Shown here: piece after piece, positions 16,032 through 28,160 of the stretch
How positions within the stretch are numbered: the stretch's first letter is position 1
Layout: each line of letters begins with the position of its first letter
NCBI RefSeq assembly: GCF_004332115.1
Contig: NZ_SJPA01000002.1
Span: forward strand, 186,001 to 250,000
Length of the DNA stretch: 64,000 bases
Direction of reading: 5' to 3'
From: Chlorobium sp. N1
GTDB taxonomy: Bacteria; Bacteroidota; Chlorobiia; Chlorobiales; Chlorobiaceae
Position numbers and translations under genes: made by a program
The notes under the pieces: model-generated
Databases searched by the model: none
Seen by the model: the letters and a program-made list of their open reading frames with translations, nothing else
What the model was told of the DNA's origin: nothing

Positions 16032-16897
16032 GCGGAAAAGCGCCCATAGGAAGCATCGCCTTCATCGGGCTCGGCCTGATCGGCATGTCGCTCCTCAGGG
16101 CCATGAAGAACGCGGCGGCCTCAAGAGAGCTGCCTATCGTCTTCAGCGGCTTCGATCCCGGATTCAGCCCCGCAGACCGGGAGGAGGCCCTCCGCCTCGG
16201 CCTCGACTGCTTCAGCGAAAATCGCCGTGAACTTTTCGGTACGGATCTCGTGGTGCTTGCCGCGCCGGTCGAGGCCAACATCTCGATGCTTGACGAAATC
16301 GCCCGCCTGGCCCCCCCGACGACGCTCGTCACCGACGTCTCGAGCACGAAAGGCCTCATCTCGGAGAAGGCCCGCCGGCTCGGTGTCCGCTTCATCGGCA
16401 TGCACCCGATGGCCGGCAAGGAGCAGCAGGGGTTCCGCGAAAGCTCCGCCGACCTCTTCCGGGACCAGCCGATGATCCTCTGCGACAGCCGAGGCGAACT
16501 CGAAACCGAACGGGGGCGGCTCCTCACGGCGCTGCTCCGGGATGCCGGATGCCGCCTCTCCCGGATGGAGCCCGGCCTGCACGACCGGGTCGTGGCGAAG
16601 GTAAGCCACCTCCCGCAGCTGCTCTCCACGCTCCTCATGGCCCGCTCCGGCGGGGAGCTCCGCCATTCCGGCCCGGGGTTCGCCTCCTTCACCCGCCTGG
16701 CGGGAAGCCCCTGGGAAATCTGGCGAGACATCATCGCAACCAACAGCGGAAACATCTCGCAGGAGCTCGAAGGGTTCTCGCAGGAGCTCATGGAACTCTC
16801 GCGGGAGCTCCGCCAGGGGCGCCACGACACGCTCGAAACGCGATTCAACGAAGCAAACAGGCTCTACGGGGAGCTGAAGGAGATGCAGCGCCAATGA
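16028..16897 (+). CDS. tyrA: Prephenate dehydrogenase
   Basis: A 289-residue TyrA: an NAD-binding fold ([18 protein letters not shown]), the [16 protein letters not shown] strand-helix, [13 protein letters not shown], and the substrate motif [15 protein letters not shown], followed by the helical dimerisation domain with [16 protein letters not shown]. It oxidatively decarboxylates prephenate to 4-hydroxyphenylpyruvate for tyrosine. No ACT domain or chorismate mutase domain is attached. The ATG overlaps the pyrE stop by four bases, and its own stop overlaps the nadK start (ATGA). Confidence 0.92.
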   Translation: MSGKAPIGSIAFIGLGLIGMSLLRAMKNAAASRELPIVFSGFDPGFSPADREEALRLGLDCFSENRRELFGTDLVVLAAPVEANISMLDEIARLAPPTTLVTDVSSTKGLISEKARRLGVRFIGMHPMAGKEQQGFRESSADLFRDQPMILCDSRGELETERGRLLTALLRDAGCRLSRMEPGLHDRVVAKVSHLPQLLSTLLMARSGGELRHSGPGFASFTRLAGSPWEIWRDIIATNSGNISQELEGFSQELMELSRELRQGRHDTLETRFNEANRLYGELKEMQRQ

Positions 16898-17751
16898 AAT
16901 TCGGGATCGTCGTCAACGTCTCCAGGGACCGGGCGCTCGAGCTTGCCCGCATGCTCACCGAGTGGCTCGACAACCGGGGCATCGGCTACATCTTCGAGAC
17001 CCTCTCGGCCGAGCGGATGGGAAGCCCGCTCTCGGCCCCCATCGAGGAGCTCAACACCCAGTGCGACGCCTTCATCTCGCTCGGCGGCGACGGCACCCTG
17101 CTCTTCACCTCGCAGCACTCGGTCACCAAGCCGGTCATCGGCGTCAACGTCGGGTACCTCGGCTTCCTCACCGAGTTCTCGCAGGAGGAGATGTTCGACG
17201 CCGTCCGGCAGGTGATCGAAGGAACCTACTCCATCCACACCCGCACGCAGCTCGAGGCCTCGGTGCCGGAAGCCGCTCCCGACGAACAGTTCCTCGCCCT
17301 CAACGACGTGGTCATCGAAAAGGGAACCTACCCGAGGATCCCCGCCTTCGTCATCAAGCTCGACGGCGAGCTGCTCAGCTCCTACCGGGCCGACGGCATC
17401 ATCATCGCCACCTCGACCGGCTCGACGGCCTACTCGATGTCGGCCGGCGGCCCGGTCATCGCCCCGAAATCGAGCGTCTTCGTCATCACCCCGATCTGCC
17501 CGCACATGCTGACGGTCCGGCCCATCGTCATCAGCGACGACAAGGAGATCGAGATCTCGGTCGACGCTCCCGACGGCGAGTTCCCGCTCAACTGCGACGG
17601 CCACCTGCGCCGGATGCTCCGGCCGATGGAATCGGTGAGGGTAAGGAAGTCCAGCCGCCTCATCAACCTGGTGGCCAACGACAAACGAGACTACTGCGAA
17701 GTCCTGCGCACCAAGCTGCTCTGGGGCCGCGAACACAACCCGGGACTCTAG
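16894..17751 (+). CDS. nadK: NAD kinase
   Basis: A 285-residue ATP-NAD kinase that makes NADP. It has the catalytic [15 protein letters not shown] motif with the conserved Asp, the [13 protein letters not shown] segment, the [12 protein letters not shown] motif, and the glycine-rich [20 protein letters not shown] loop. The true start is the ATG at 16894, overlapping the tyrA stop as ATGA. The upstream open frame from 16549 is just the alternate frame of tyrA. Confidence 0.96.
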   Translation: MKFGIVVNVSRDRALELARMLTEWLDNRGIGYIFETLSAERMGSPLSAPIEELNTQCDAFISLGGDGTLLFTSQHSVTKPVIGVNVGYLGFLTEFSQEEMFDAVRQVIEGTYSIHTRTQLEASVPEAAPDEQFLALNDVVIEKGTYPRIPAFVIKLDGELLSSYRADGIIIATSTGSTAYSMSAGGPVIAPKSSVFVITPICPHMLTVRPIVISDDKEIEISVDAPDGEFPLNCDGHLRRMLRPMESVRVRKSSRLINLVANDKRDYCEVLRTKLLWGREHNPGL

Positions 17752-17759
17752 CCCCCGCC

Positions 17760-19268
17760 GTGCCGACCCCCTCCATCAGCCCGGCCTCGCTTGAGGCCAT
17801 GCTCCCGATACCGGCCGGCACGCCGCTCACCGTCCCGGAGATGTGCCGCGGCCTCCGCCCCCTCTTCCATCCCGCACCGAACCTCTCCCCGCGCCTCAGG
17901 GAGTTCTGCCGCGGGCTGGAAAGCGCATTCCTGGAGCTCGGCATCCGGGTACTGGACCCGGAAGAGGCCGCGGGCCCCGACGGGCGGATCAGGGCGGGAA
18001 CGGTCGTCCTCGCCCCCGGGCTCTTTGCAGACGAGCTCCTGGCGATCAACCGCGTCGAAACGCTCTACAACAACATCATCGTGGGGATCTACGACGAGCC
18101 GCCGCCGCTCGCGGGAAGCTCCGGCGCGCAGGAGCGGCTCGACGCCGTCGTGGGGAGGCTCGCCCGCGACATGGTGCACATCCTCATCTTCGTGACTGCA
18201 GGGTCCTGGACCGTCTGCACGATGAACGGCGGGGTGGCCGTCTTCGACACTCCCCGGCCGACCGCCCGGGACGTCGCCCGGACGCTCGTGCCGAAGCTGA
18301 CGGCGCAGGTCGTCCCGCCAAGGGCGGAGGATTTCGAAGTCATGGAGGGGACGCTCGACACCGCCTCCCCCTTCTTCCTCGAGGCGGCCCGGGATTTCCG
18401 GGAGTGCGGCCGGCTCTGGGAGGAGAACCCGGTACTCCTCACCCACACCTCGACCGACGGCCTGGAGTACCGCAGCCCCTTCTACCGGCGCATCGTCCGG
18501 CGCTACCTCGACCGGCGCAGCGGCATGAGCTACGGGTTCTTCGCCCGCCAGCTTCCCGTGCACACCGAAGCGGCAACCCCCGTGGAGAAGGGAAGCGAAG
18601 GAGGGATGGATCCGGTATGGGCAGACGGGGAGCTCAGGGTCCCGGTGCGGGCTGCGGGAAGGGTGTTCATGGTGAAGGTTCCGCCGGTCCGGGTGCTGAC
18701 CACCCGATCAGGGTGCCGGAAGACCCGGGTGGAAGCGGAGCGCGACCTGCTCGAAATCGGCATCAGGGCCGGGAAGCCCTACATCCGTACCCCGGCCGCG
18801 GCCGCGGAGGGCGCGGCGGTGCGCCCCTCGTTCGACACGCTGACGATCCTCGCCCATGCGCTCGGCAACACCATCGCGGCCGCAATCATCCGGGCCGTCA
18901 GCCCCGGAGCCCCCTTTCCCCGCCTCCTCGCCTCCAGCGGCGCCTCGATGACGCACTGGCACGACTACCCGCAGGAGGACGAACTGCCGGCGGGCTACTT
19001 CCTGCACGGAAGCGCCAACCCGCCGGTGTCCTGCTCGACGCCGCAGTCGGCGGCCTACAGCCTGCTCGGGAAAATCGATGCGCTGGAAACAGCGCTCGGA
19101 ACGGAGAAAGAAGGCGGACGGGGCGCTTCGCTCTACCTGGGGGACGTGCACGTCGAACCCAACCACGGCACCAACATCGTCGGGGTGCTCTCGCTTGCCG
19201 AAACGGCCGGGATGCTCAACCCCGAAACAGCCGCAAGGAAAGGAGACTCCTCACCCCTCCCCGGCTGA
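17760..19268 (+). CDS. Conserved-looking protein of unknown function (502 aa)
   Basis: A long open frame with normal codon use starting nine bases after nadK, so probably in the same transcript. I place the start at GTG 17760; an ATG at 17799 is the alternative. The protein has no signal peptide or membrane helix. Visible features are an alternating strand/helix block (residues 115-190, with LLAINRVETLYNNIIVGIYD and VHILIFVTAGSWTVC), an Arg-rich middle (YRRIVRRYLDRRSGMSYGFF), and a C-terminal part with THWHDYPQEDELP and LYLGDVHVEPNHGTNIVG. Several His/Asp residues there could bind a metal. I do not recognise a family. The 3' end overlaps the convergent KdsC-like gene by 18 bases. Confidence 0.75.
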   Translation: MPTPSISPASLEAMLPIPAGTPLTVPEMCRGLRPLFHPAPNLSPRLREFCRGLESAFLELGIRVLDPEEAAGPDGRIRAGTVVLAPGLFADELLAINRVETLYNNIIVGIYDEPPPLAGSSGAQERLDAVVGRLARDMVHILIFVTAGSWTVCTMNGGVAVFDTPRPTARDVARTLVPKLTAQVVPPRAEDFEVMEGTLDTASPFFLEAARDFRECGRLWEENPVLLTHTSTDGLEYRSPFYRRIVRRYLDRRSGMSYGFFARQLPVHTEAATPVEKGSEGGMDPVWADGELRVPVRAAGRVFMVKVPPVRVLTTRSGCRKTRVEAERDLLEIGIRAGKPYIRTPAAAAEGAAVRPSFDTLTILAHALGNTIAAAIIRAVSPGAPFPRLLASSGASMTHWHDYPQEDELPAGYFLHGSANPPVSCSTPQSAAYSLLGKIDALETALGTEKEGGRGASLYLGDVHVEPNHGTNIVGVLSLAETAGMLNPETAARKGDSSPLPG

Positions 19269-19802
19269 AGGCTCGACCCAGGGCCACAGCCCGCGGGCCC
19301 CGAGAATCATCTCGACAACCTCGCGCACGCAGCCGCGGCCGCCCTCGAAGGCGGAGATGTAGCCGACGCGGTTGCGCAGCCAGTCGGCTCCGTTGATCGG
19401 CGTGACGGGCAGGCCGACCCGCTCGAGCACCGAGACCTCGCCGACGTCGTCGCCGATGCAGGCGCAGGCCTCGTCATCGAGGCCGTTGCCCTCCCTGAAC
19501 GCCTCGTATGCGTCAAGGAACTCCCCGCCGCCGAGCCGGATGTCACGAACACCGAGCCCTTCGAGGAACGGGCGGTACCCTTCGGCCGGGCGCCCGGAAA
19601 AGACCGAGACGAGCAGGCCCTGGCGCACCGCCTCGCGGATGGCCACCGCGTCGCGGACGGAAACGGTGCAGAGCTCCTCACCGCGGGAGTCGAAGATGAT
19701 GCGCCCGCCGTTGAGCACGCCGTCGATGGGGAAAATGAGGGCGCGGGTGGCCTTGAGTGCCTCGGTGATGCGCGAGGAGGGATCGGCGAGCGAAGGCTCC
19801 AT
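19251..19802 (-). CDS. KdsC-like HAD-fold protein lacking the catalytic nucleophile
   Basis: A 183-residue protein that aligns throughout with KDO-8-phosphate phosphatase: the DG-V-L loop near residue 27, a conserved VRD, an SGRP motif II, CIGDD motif IV and the C-terminal FEGGRGCVREV. The first motif, normally D-x-D-G-V-L-T-D-G, reads PIDGVLNGG. The nucleophilic Asp is Pro25, while the +2 Asp27 remains. The motif III lysine is not evident, and the second metal Asp after GDD is replaced. Ordinary phosphatase activity is therefore doubtful. It lies right behind kdsA with a 36-base gap. An in-frame TTG at 19826 would add eight residues. Confidence 0.82.
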   Translation of the reverse strand: MEPSLADPSSRITEALKATRALIFPIDGVLNGGRIIFDSRGEELCTVSVRDAVAIREAVRQGLLVSVFSGRPAEGYRPFLEGLGVRDIRLGGGEFLDAYEAFREGNGLDDEACACIGDDVGEVSVLERVGLPVTPINGADWLRNRVGYISAFEGGRGCVREVVEMILGARGLWPWVEPSAGEG

Positions 19803-19838
19803 CCCGAAATACTGGAATCCTGACAAGACGGTGGGATT

Positions 19839-20669
19839 TTAGGTTGAACGGAACGGCTGCACGCAGCGGTAGAGCTCGAGCAGCTGGCGGACGAGCGGCC
19901 GGAAAGCCTGGAGCGGCAACTGGGTCGCCGCGTCGGAAAGGGCGTGTTCGGGATCGGGATGCACTTCGAAGAAGAGTCCGTCGACTCCGGCGGCGACGGC
20001 GGCCCGGGCCATCGGGGCCACGTACTGGCGCTCCCCGCCCGAGACGCCGTTGCCCGCGCCCGGCAGCTGCAGGCTGTGGGTGGCGTCGTAGATCACCGGC
20101 CAGCCGGACTCGGCCATCTTGACGACGCCGCGGAAGTCCACGACGAGGTTGTTGTAGCCGAAGCTGGAGCCGCGCTCCGTCAGCATGATGCGGCGGTTGC
20201 CGGTCGCGGCGACCTTGGCGGCGGCGAGCGCCATGTCCTGCGGGGCCATGAACTGCCCCTTCTTGATGTTGACCGCGAGTCCGGTGTCGCCGGCCGCCTG
20301 GAGCAGTTCGGTCTGGCGAGAGAGGAACGCGGGGATCTGGAGCACGTCGACGTATCGTGCCGCAAGCTCGACGTCGCGGGTCTCGTGCACGTCGGTGAGG
20401 ACCGGCATCCCGTAGGTGTCGCCGATCTCGCGGAGCACCTCGAGCGCGGCCTCGTCGCCGATGCCGGTGAACGAACTGCCCGACGAGCGGTTCGCCTTGC
20501 GGTAGGAGCCCTTGAAGATGAATCCCACGCCGAGCTCGCGGCCGATCGACTGCAGCTCTTCGGCGACGGCGACGGCCATCGCGCGGTTTTCTATGACGCA
20601 GGGGCCGGCGATGAGAAGCGGAGCCTCCCGGTCGGGAACGGCCGTCTTGCCGATGGAGAACGATTGCAT
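19839..20669 (-). CDS. kdsA: 3-deoxy-D-manno-octulosonate 8-phosphate synthase
   Basis: A 276-residue (beta/alpha)8 enzyme that condenses phosphoenolpyruvate with arabinose-5-phosphate to KDO-8-phosphate for LPS inner core. Signature parts are [31 protein letters not shown], the VLTDVHE strand, [43 protein letters not shown] and [20 protein letters not shown]. An ATG at 20669 is chosen; a GTG immediately before it is possible. It heads a two-gene unit with the nucleophile-less KdsC homologue. Confidence 0.96.
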   Translation of the reverse strand: MQSFSIGKTAVPDREAPLLIAGPCVIENRAMAVAVAEELQSIGRELGVGFIFKGSYRKANRSSGSSFTGIGDEAALEVLREIGDTYGMPVLTDVHETRDVELAARYVDVLQIPAFLSRQTELLQAAGDTGLAVNIKKGQFMAPQDMALAAAKVAATGNRRIMLTERGSSFGYNNLVVDFRGVVKMAESGWPVIYDATHSLQLPGAGNGVSGGERQYVAPMARAAVAAGVDGLFFEVHPDPEHALSDAATQLPLQAFRPLVRQLLELYRCVQPFRST

Positions 20670-20803
20670 CACACGAGCGGTTAAGATGAGTGAGTGGCGC
20701 CGGATGGCGGATGTTCATTTGGCGATTGTAAGTGTGCCGCCATAAGCGTTAAATTTACAACAATATTCTCTTATTCTAGAGCCCGCAATCAAACGCATCG
20801 ACC

Positions 20804-22125
<1,322 letters not shown>

Positions 22126-22129
<4 letters not shown>

Positions 22130-23259
22130 AGGGGCGAACGCTCCCCTTCGTGCTCGCGGCCGCGGCACTCTCCCTGCAGCCGCCCGCCCCGGCCGAAGCG
22201 GCCTCGCAGCCCGACAGCCTCCGCCTGAAGATCGGCCAGATGCTGATGGTGGGCTTCAGGGGCACAACGCTCGAGGATGCGCCGGACGTCCGGCGCGCCA
22301 TCAAACACCAGAAGATCGGCGGCGTCGTACTCTTCGACTACGACGTGCCCTCCCGCACCCCGCTCCGCAACATCACCTCGCCGGAGCAGCTCCGGCGGCT
22401 CTCCGGCGACCTGCAGGAGCGTTCCGACACGCCGCTCTTCATCGCCATCGACCAGGAGGGGGGCCGGGTAGCCCGGCTGAAGCCCGCCCGCGGGTTCCCC
22501 CCGAGCCCGAGCGCCCGGAGCCTCGGACTCCTCAATGACGCCGACAGCACCCGGAAGGCGGCGCTCACGACAGCCCGGACGCTGAGGGATGCAGGCATCA
22601 CCATGGACCTCGCGCCGGTCGTCGACCTCGACACCAACCCCCTGAACCCGGTCATCGGAAAGCTCGAACGCAGCTACTCCGCCGATCCCGCAATCGTCAG
22701 GCGCCAGGCCACCGCCGTCGTCCGGGCGTTCGATTCGGAGGGAATCGTCCCCGTCCTCAAGCATTTCCCCGGCCACGGCAGCTCCAGGGCCGACAGCCAC
22801 CTCGGTTTCACCGACGTGTCGGAAAGCTGGCGGAAGATCGAACTCGAACCCTACCGCCGGCTCTTCCGGGAAGGGTACCCCGGCGCCGTCATGACCGCAC
22901 ACGTCTTCAACCGCCGCCTCGACCCGAAGTATCCGGCCACACTCTCCCGCGCGACCCTCCAGGGGCTGCTCCGCGGTGAGCTCGGCTTCAGGGGGGTGGT
23001 ACTCAGCGACGACATGCAGATGAAGGCGATCGCCGACAGCTACGGCCTCGAAGAGGCCCTGCGGCTTGCGATCGAAGCGGGGGTCGACGTCCTCGTCTTC
23101 GCCAACAACACCACCGCCTACGACCCGAAGATCGCCGAAAAAGCCGCCCGACTCATCCGCCGGATGGTGGAGCAGGGCTCGATTCCGGCCGACCGCATCG
23201 ACGAATCCTACCGGCGCATCATGGCGCTGAAAACTTCCGCAACAGAACCCTCACGATGA
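22126..23259 (+). CDS. nagZ: Glycoside hydrolase family 3 beta-N-acetylhexosaminidase
   Basis: A 377-residue GH3 enzyme with an N-terminal signal-like segment (residues 1-25, ending AEAAS). Family motifs are [36 protein letters not shown], the catalytic His loop [14 protein letters not shown], and the nucleophile Asp in [14 protein letters not shown]. It removes terminal GlcNAc from muropeptides, and the presence of a signal suggests it acts outside the cytoplasm. It is translationally coupled to both neighbours: ATGA overlaps with the ClpB-like gene upstream and with sixA downstream. Confidence 0.9.
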
Positions 23260-23756
23260 AGACTCTCTACCTCGTCCGACACGCAAAAGCAGGCTGGGGG
23301 GCAGAGGCCTCCTCGGATTTCGAGCGCACCCTCACCGATCGCGGCATGAAGGACGCCCCCGCGATGGCGCGCCTCGTCCTCGAGCGGGACGGCCGGCCGG
23401 ACCTCATCGTCTCAAGCCCCGCCGTGCGGGCGCTCACCACCGCCGAAGCGTTCGCCGGGGTGCTGCAGATCCCCGCATTCTCGATCGTGCGGCGCATGGA
23501 GATCTATGAACGCGGAGCGCAGGAGCTGCTCGGAATCTTGAGGGAGCTGCCCGACGAGGCGGAAAGCGTGATGCTGTTCGGCCACAATCCGGTCATCTCG
23601 GAGCTTGCCGGCCTGCTCGGCGGCAGGGGCGCCGAATCGATGGAGACCTGCAGCGTGGTGCGCCTGGACCTTCCGATCGCAGCGTGGCGCGATGCCGCCC
23701 CAGGCTCGGGCACGAGGGCGTGGCATGAACACCCCGAAAAGAAGCACGGACACTGA
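23256..23756 (+). CDS. sixA: SixA-type phosphohistidine phosphatase
   Basis: A 166-residue histidine phosphatase superfamily protein. The catalytic RHG-type motif is [13 protein letters not shown] at the start. The conserved second Arg is in [14 protein letters not shown], and the second His in [12 protein letters not shown]. SixA removes phosphate from histidine phosphotransfer domains or PTS proteins in E. coli. The target here is unknown because no phosphorelay gene is nearby. Last gene of the three-gene run that begins with the short ClpB. Confidence 0.88.
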   Translation: MKTLYLVRHAKAGWGAEASSDFERTLTDRGMKDAPAMARLVLERDGRPDLIVSSPAVRALTTAEAFAGVLQIPAFSIVRRMEIYERGAQELLGILRELPDEAESVMLFGHNPVISELAGLLGGRGAESMETCSVVRLDLPIAAWRDAAPGSGTRAWHEHPEKKHGH

Positions 23757-23821
23757 ACCTCCGCAACGGGGGCACGAAAGAAATACGTGCAGAAGGAAAT
23801 GGACTGCGCAGGAAAGAGGGC

Positions 23822-24823
23822 TCAGTCGCGCTCGGGCTTCGGCTCGCGCGTCATGAGGTCGAGAATCGCCTGCTCGACGGGCTTCCGCTCGAAAAGCATC
23901 TCGTAGACCGCCTGCGTGATGGGCATCTCGACATCGAGCTTCCGGCTGAGCTCATAGACCGCCTTCGAACTCAGGACCCCTTCGGCGATCATGTCCATAT
24001 GGGTGATGATGTCGTCGAGCGTGCGGCCGCGGCCGATCTCCTGGCCGACGAAGCGGTTGCGGCTGTGGCGGCTGAGGCAGGTGACCACCAGGTCGCCGAT
24101 CCCCGAAAGCCCCGAAATGGTCATCGGATCGCCCCCGAGCCGGAGGGCGAGGCGGGAGATCTCGGCCATGCCGCGGGTGATGATGGCCGCCTTGGCGTTG
24201 TCGCCGAACCCGATCCCGTCGGAGATGCCGGCGGCGATGGCGATGATGTTCTTGACCGAACCGGCGATCTCGACGCCAACGATGTCGGTGTTGACGTAGA
24301 CCCGGAACATGCTGGTGTGGAACGCCTCCTGCACCGCCTCGGCGGTCTCCATCGAGGGGGATGAGGCCACGACCGTCGTGGGCTGCTCCTGCGCCACCTC
24401 CTCGGCATGGCTCGGCCCGTAGAGCGCTGCGACACGCCCCGGTTCCAGCCCCCCGAGCTCCTCGAGCAGCACCTCCGACATCCGCTTTCCCGTACCGACC
24501 TCGATTCCCTTGGCCACGTTGACGACGATCTTTCCGTCAAGCGGAACGCCGCTGAAGGCGCGGGCGGTCTCGCGCAGTGCCTGGGAAGGGACGGCGGTGA
24601 CGATCATCGGGGCCCGGCCGACGCATGCGCCGAGATCGGCTTCGATCAGGAGCGGGTCGGGAAACGGGGTCCCCTTGAGATAGCGGACGTTCTCCCGCTC
24701 CCTGGCGAGGGTTGCGGCGAACTCGGGACGGTGTGCCCAGAGCCGCACCCGGTGCCCCTTTCGGGCAAGCAGGACGGCGAGCGTCGTCCCCCAGCTTCCG
24801 GCACCCAGTACGGCGACATCCAT
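23822..24823 (-). CDS. gpsA: NAD(P)-dependent glycerol-3-phosphate dehydrogenase
   Basis: A 333-residue enzyme reducing dihydroxyacetone phosphate to sn-glycerol-3-phosphate for phospholipids. Motifs: [22 protein letters not shown] (dinucleotide fold), [12 protein letters not shown], the catalytic Lys in [15 protein letters not shown], and [18 protein letters not shown] use ATG 24823; a GTG just before is possible. The gene starts 16 bases after plsY, which uses the product, so they form a functional lipid-synthesis pair. Confidence 0.96.
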   Translation of the reverse strand: MDVAVLGAGSWGTTLAVLLARKGHRVRLWAHRPEFAATLARERENVRYLKGTPFPDPLLIEADLGACVGRAPMIVTAVPSQALRETARAFSGVPLDGKIVVNVAKGIEVGTGKRMSEVLLEELGGLEPGRVAALYGPSHAEEVAQEQPTTVVASSPSMETAEAVQEAFHTSMFRVYVNTDIVGVEIAGSVKNIIAIAAGISDGIGFGDNAKAAIITRGMAEISRLALRLGGDPMTISGLSGIGDLVVTCLSRHSRNRFVGQEIGRGRTLDDIITHMDMIAEGVLSSKAVYELSRKLDVEMPITQAVYEMLFERKPVEQAILDLMTREPKPERD

Positions 24824-24839
24824 CACGAGCGCGCCCCCG

Positions 24840-25538
24840 TCAGGAGCGCTTTCCGAAGGATATGCGGTTCTCGGTGCCCGAAATCAGGCGCCGGATGTTC
24901 GCGCGGTGGGTGTAGAGGATGGCCATGGCGATGACGAGCCCGAAGATGATCAGGTTGAAATCGAGGCTGTCATGGAAGGAGAACGGCTTGTCGATGAAGT
25001 AGTCGAGGCCGCTGCCCAGCTCGAAAACGTACTTGCGGATGGCGATGATGAGGGGAAAGGCGATGGCGGCGAGCATCGAGGCCACCGAGACGTAGCGCGA
25101 GAGCCAGACCGTGAGCAGGAAGATGCCGATGACGATGAGCATGGTGACCGGAGCGATGCCGATAAGCATGCCGGCGGCGGTGCTGACCCCCTTGCCGCCC
25201 TTGAAGCCGGCAAAGACGGTGAAGACGTGGCCGACGACGGCCGCCAGGCCGGCAAGCAGACGAAGGGCGACCTCGTTCATCTCGGGATAGGCGCCGATCG
25301 GGTGCATGCGGAAGAAGGCCACCACGCTGACGGCCGCCAGGACCCCCTTGAGGATGTCGATGAGGGTGACCGAGAGGCCGGCCTTCCAGCCGAGCACCCT
25401 GAAGGCGTTGGTGCCGCCGGCGTTGCCGCTGCCGTGCTGGCGGATGTCGATTCCCCTAAGCAGGCGTCCCGCCATGATGCTGGTGGGAATGGAGCCGATG
25501 ATGTAGCTCACCGCCAGAATAGCCAGTAGTGTCGTCAT
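24840..25538 (-). CDS. plsY: Acyl-phosphate:glycerol-3-phosphate acyltransferase
   Basis: A 232-residue membrane protein with five to six TM helices. PlsY signatures: [16 protein letters not shown], the phosphate-loop [36 protein letters not shown]. It transfers acyl groups from acyl-phosphate to glycerol-3-phosphate to give lysophosphatidate. It precedes gpsA, which supplies its substrate. It carries an extended loop after helix 4 and C-terminal basic residues, a little longer than E. coli PlsY (205). Confidence 0.95.
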   Translation of the reverse strand: MTTLLAILAVSYIIGSIPTSIMAGRLLRGIDIRQHGSGNAGGTNAFRVLGWKAGLSVTLIDILKGVLAAVSVVAFFRMHPIGAYPEMNEVALRLLAGLAAVVGHVFTVFAGFKGGKGVSTAAGMLIGIAPVTMLIVIGIFLLTVWLSRYVSVASMLAAIAFPLIIAIRKYVFELGSGLDYFIDKPFSFHDSLDFNLIIFGLVIAMAILYTHRANIRRLISGTENRISFGKRS

Positions 25539-25590
25539 ATCTCTTTACGGATTTACTTACCGAAGAAACGCTGCAGCGGCCGGCCGCGCC

Positions 25591-26580
25591 TCAGGCAGTC
25601 GCCACTGAACCTATAATGTACGCATTTTCACCCTGGGATTTCAAGTCGGCCATGATCCGCCCGACCGACCCCTCGCTGACGATCATGACGAGGCCGATGC
25701 CGAGGTTGAAGGTCCGGCGCATATCCTCCTCCGGAACATCCCCCTCCCGGCGGATGATCTCGAAGATCGGAAGCTCCGGCCAGGCATCCCACTGCACGTC
25801 GAGGCGCAGGCCGTCGGGCACGATGCGCATGGTGTTGCCCATGAGGCCGCCGCCGGTGATGTGGGAGAGGCCGCGCAGGTCGGGGGAGCCGAAGAACGGC
25901 TCGATCACGCGGAGGTACGAGCGGTGGACCTTGAGGAGTTCCTCGCCGACCGTGCCGTCGAGCTCCCCGAAGCGCTCCTGCATGCGGCCCTCGAACACTT
26001 TGCGGGCGAGGGAGTAGCCGTTGGTATGGAGGCCGGTGGAGGGAAGGCCGATCATGACGTCGCCGGCCTGTATCGCGCTGCCGTTGACGATCTTCGGGTG
26101 GTCTACCACGCCGACGACCGTGCCGGCCAGGTCGAAGTCGTCGCCGTGGTAGACGCCGGGCATCTCGGCGGTTTCGCCGCCGATGAGCGCGCAGCCGTTC
26201 TGGCGGCAGGCTTCGACCATGCCGGTAACGACCGAGGCGGCATCCTCGGGAACGAGCTTGCCGCAGGCGTAGTAGTCGAGGAAGAAGAGGGGCCTGGCGC
26301 CGCAGACGAGGATGTCGTTGACGCAGTGGTTGACGAGGCAGGAGCCGACGGTGTCGAACCGGCCGAGCTCCACGGCGATCTTCAGTTTCGTGCCGACGCC
26401 GTCGATGCTGCTGACCAGCACCGGCCGCTCATACCCCTTGAAATCGGCCTCGAAAAAACCGCCGAAAGCACCGATATCGGTCATGACCCTCGGCGTGAAG
26501 GTCTGGCGGACGTTTGACTTGATCAGGCGGACGAACTCCTCGCCGGCACCGATGTCGACTCCTGCTTTCCTGTAATCCAT
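25591..26580 (-). CDS. purM: Phosphoribosylformylglycinamidine cyclo-ligase
   Basis: A 329-residue AIR synthetase. Diagnostic: the start [72 protein letters not shown] and [11 protein letters not shown]. It closes the imidazole ring in purine synthesis, giving aminoimidazole ribotide. It is a single gene between plsY and lysC, 23 bases downstream of the lysC stop, so it may be co-transcribed with lysC. Confidence 0.96.
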   Translation of the reverse strand: MDYRKAGVDIGAGEEFVRLIKSNVRQTFTPRVMTDIGAFGGFFEADFKGYERPVLVSSIDGVGTKLKIAVELGRFDTVGSCLVNHCVNDILVCGARPLFFLDYYACGKLVPEDAASVVTGMVEACRQNGCALIGGETAEMPGVYHGDDFDLAGTVVGVVDHPKIVNGSAIQAGDVMIGLPSTGLHTNGYSLARKVFEGRMQERFGELDGTVGEELLKVHRSYLRVIEPFFGSPDLRGLSHITGGGLMGNTMRIVPDGLRLDVQWDAWPELPIFEIIRREGDVPEEDMRRTFNLGIGLVMIVSEGSVGRIMADLKSQGENAYIIGSVATA

Positions 26581-26603
26581 GTCGCTGCGATGTTTTGTTT
26601 CGT

Positions 26604-28019
26604 TCAGGGCTTCCCTGCGGGAACCTCAAAAATACCTGCGGCGTCCTCACCCGAGAAGAACTCCCGGTGGAGGCCGTTGACGGCGGTCGGCACATCCTGC
26701 TCGCCGACGACGAAGCCGACGTTGATCTCGGAGGCGCCCTGGGAGATCATGCGGAGATTCACTCCGGCAAGCGCGCCGAAAATCCTTCCGGCGACGCCTT
26801 TCGACATGCGGAGGTTGTCGCCGACCACGCTGACGGTGGCCACGCCGTGTTCGATGTCCACCTGGCCGAACTCACCGAGCTCACCGAGCAGCTCCTCGCT
26901 GAAAGGAGCATCCTCGACCGTCACCGACACGGAGACCTCGCTCGTCGAGATCATCTCGACCGAGAGGCGGTAGCGGGCGAAGACGTCGAAGAGTTCGTTC
27001 ATGAATCCCGGCCGGCCGAGCATCCGGTTGGAGCGGACGTTGATGATGGACTGGCCCTTCTTCACGGCGATCGACTTGACGAGTCCGCCGTAGCTCATCC
27101 CCGAGAGCCGCTCCGGATCGTTGGTGATGAGGGTGCCCTTGGCGTCGGGGTGCCAGGTGTTGAGCACCAGGACGGGGATGTTCTTCTCCACGGCCGGTGC
27201 GATGGTGTCGGGATGGAGCACCTTCGCGCCGAGATAGGCGAGCTCGGCCGCCTCCGAGAAGGTCATCACCCGGATGCTGCGCGCATCCGGCACGACCCGC
27301 GGATCGCAGGTCATGACGCCGTCGACGTCGGTCCAGATCTGTATCTGCGAGCTGTGGAGCCAGGCGCCGAAAAGGGCCGCCGAGAGGTCCGAGCCGCCGC
27401 GGCCGAGCGTGGTGGTCCGGCCGTCCTCGGTGGCCCCGATGTAGCCCTGGGTGACGACGGTCGTGCCCGCCTCGAGGAGGGGGCGGATGACGGCGTCGGT
27501 ATTGGCCTTGCAGCGGCTGATGACGGGGCGGGCGAAGCCGAAACGCTCGTCGGTGATCATGACCTTGCGCACGTCGACCCACTCCGCCCGGTGGCCGAGG
27601 GCCTGCATGGCGGCGGCGAAGACGGTCGTCGAGAGCAGTTCGCCGAACGAGCAGAACATGTCGCGGGAGCGCTCGGTGAGCTCACCGACGATCTCGACGC
27701 CCTTGACGAGCAGCTCGAGCCGTCCGAGCAGCTCCTCGATCCGGAGGGTGACCGCCTCGCGGCCGGCACCTTCGGGAACCAGCTCCCCGACGAGCCCGAG
27801 ATGATGGCGGCGCACCTCCCCGACCAGCTCAAGAGCCTCCTCGAGGGAGCCCCGGCCGGAAGCGTCGGCGATCTTCAGTAAGGTATTGGTAATCCCGCTG
27901 CAGGCGCTCAGCACCACGAGCGGCGCCCCCTCGCCCGCCTGGCGGACAACGATCGAAATGGCCTGCTGCATGGCCCGGGCGGTCCCGACCGAGGTGCCGC
28001 CGAATTTCATCACAGCCAT
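26604..28019 (-). CDS. lysC: Aspartate kinase
   Basis: A 471-residue monofunctional aspartokinase: the N-terminal [10 protein letters not shown] motif, a long helical insertion typical of the larger aspartokinases, [20 protein letters not shown] (ATP/aspartate site), [18 protein letters not shown], and two C-terminal ACT domains (about 315-460; [17 protein letters not shown] in the second). It phosphorylates aspartate for lysine, threonine and methionine and is usually feedback-inhibited through the ACT domains. Start ATG 28019 gives the canonical MAVMKFGG; the longer frame from 28088 is not supported. Divergent from prmA. Confidence 0.94.
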   Translation of the reverse strand: MAVMKFGGTSVGTARAMQQAISIVVRQAGEGAPLVVLSACSGITNTLLKIADASGRGSLEEALELVGEVRRHHLGLVGELVPEGAGREAVTLRIEELLGRLELLVKGVEIVGELTERSRDMFCSFGELLSTTVFAAAMQALGHRAEWVDVRKVMITDERFGFARPVISRCKANTDAVIRPLLEAGTTVVTQGYIGATEDGRTTTLGRGGSDLSAALFGAWLHSSQIQIWTDVDGVMTCDPRVVPDARSIRVMTFSEAAELAYLGAKVLHPDTIAPAVEKNIPVLVLNTWHPDAKGTLITNDPERLSGMSYGGLVKSIAVKKGQSIINVRSNRMLGRPGFMNELFDVFARYRLSVEMISTSEVSVSVTVEDAPFSEELLGELGEFGQVDIEHGVATVSVVGDNLRMSKGVAGRIFGALAGVNLRMISQGASEINVGFVVGEQDVPTAVNGLHREFFSGEDAAGIFEVPAGKP

Positions 28020-28160
28020 AGGAAATCTCTTGGAATGTTTTGCGGTTGCCGTTCCTCGGCAAATATAGCTTAAAAATGAGAAAAACACCTTTGAGGAGAG
28101 AAAGTCTTATATTGGATCCACCGAAACGAACAACCCCAGAACTGACGGGCACAGGCCAAC

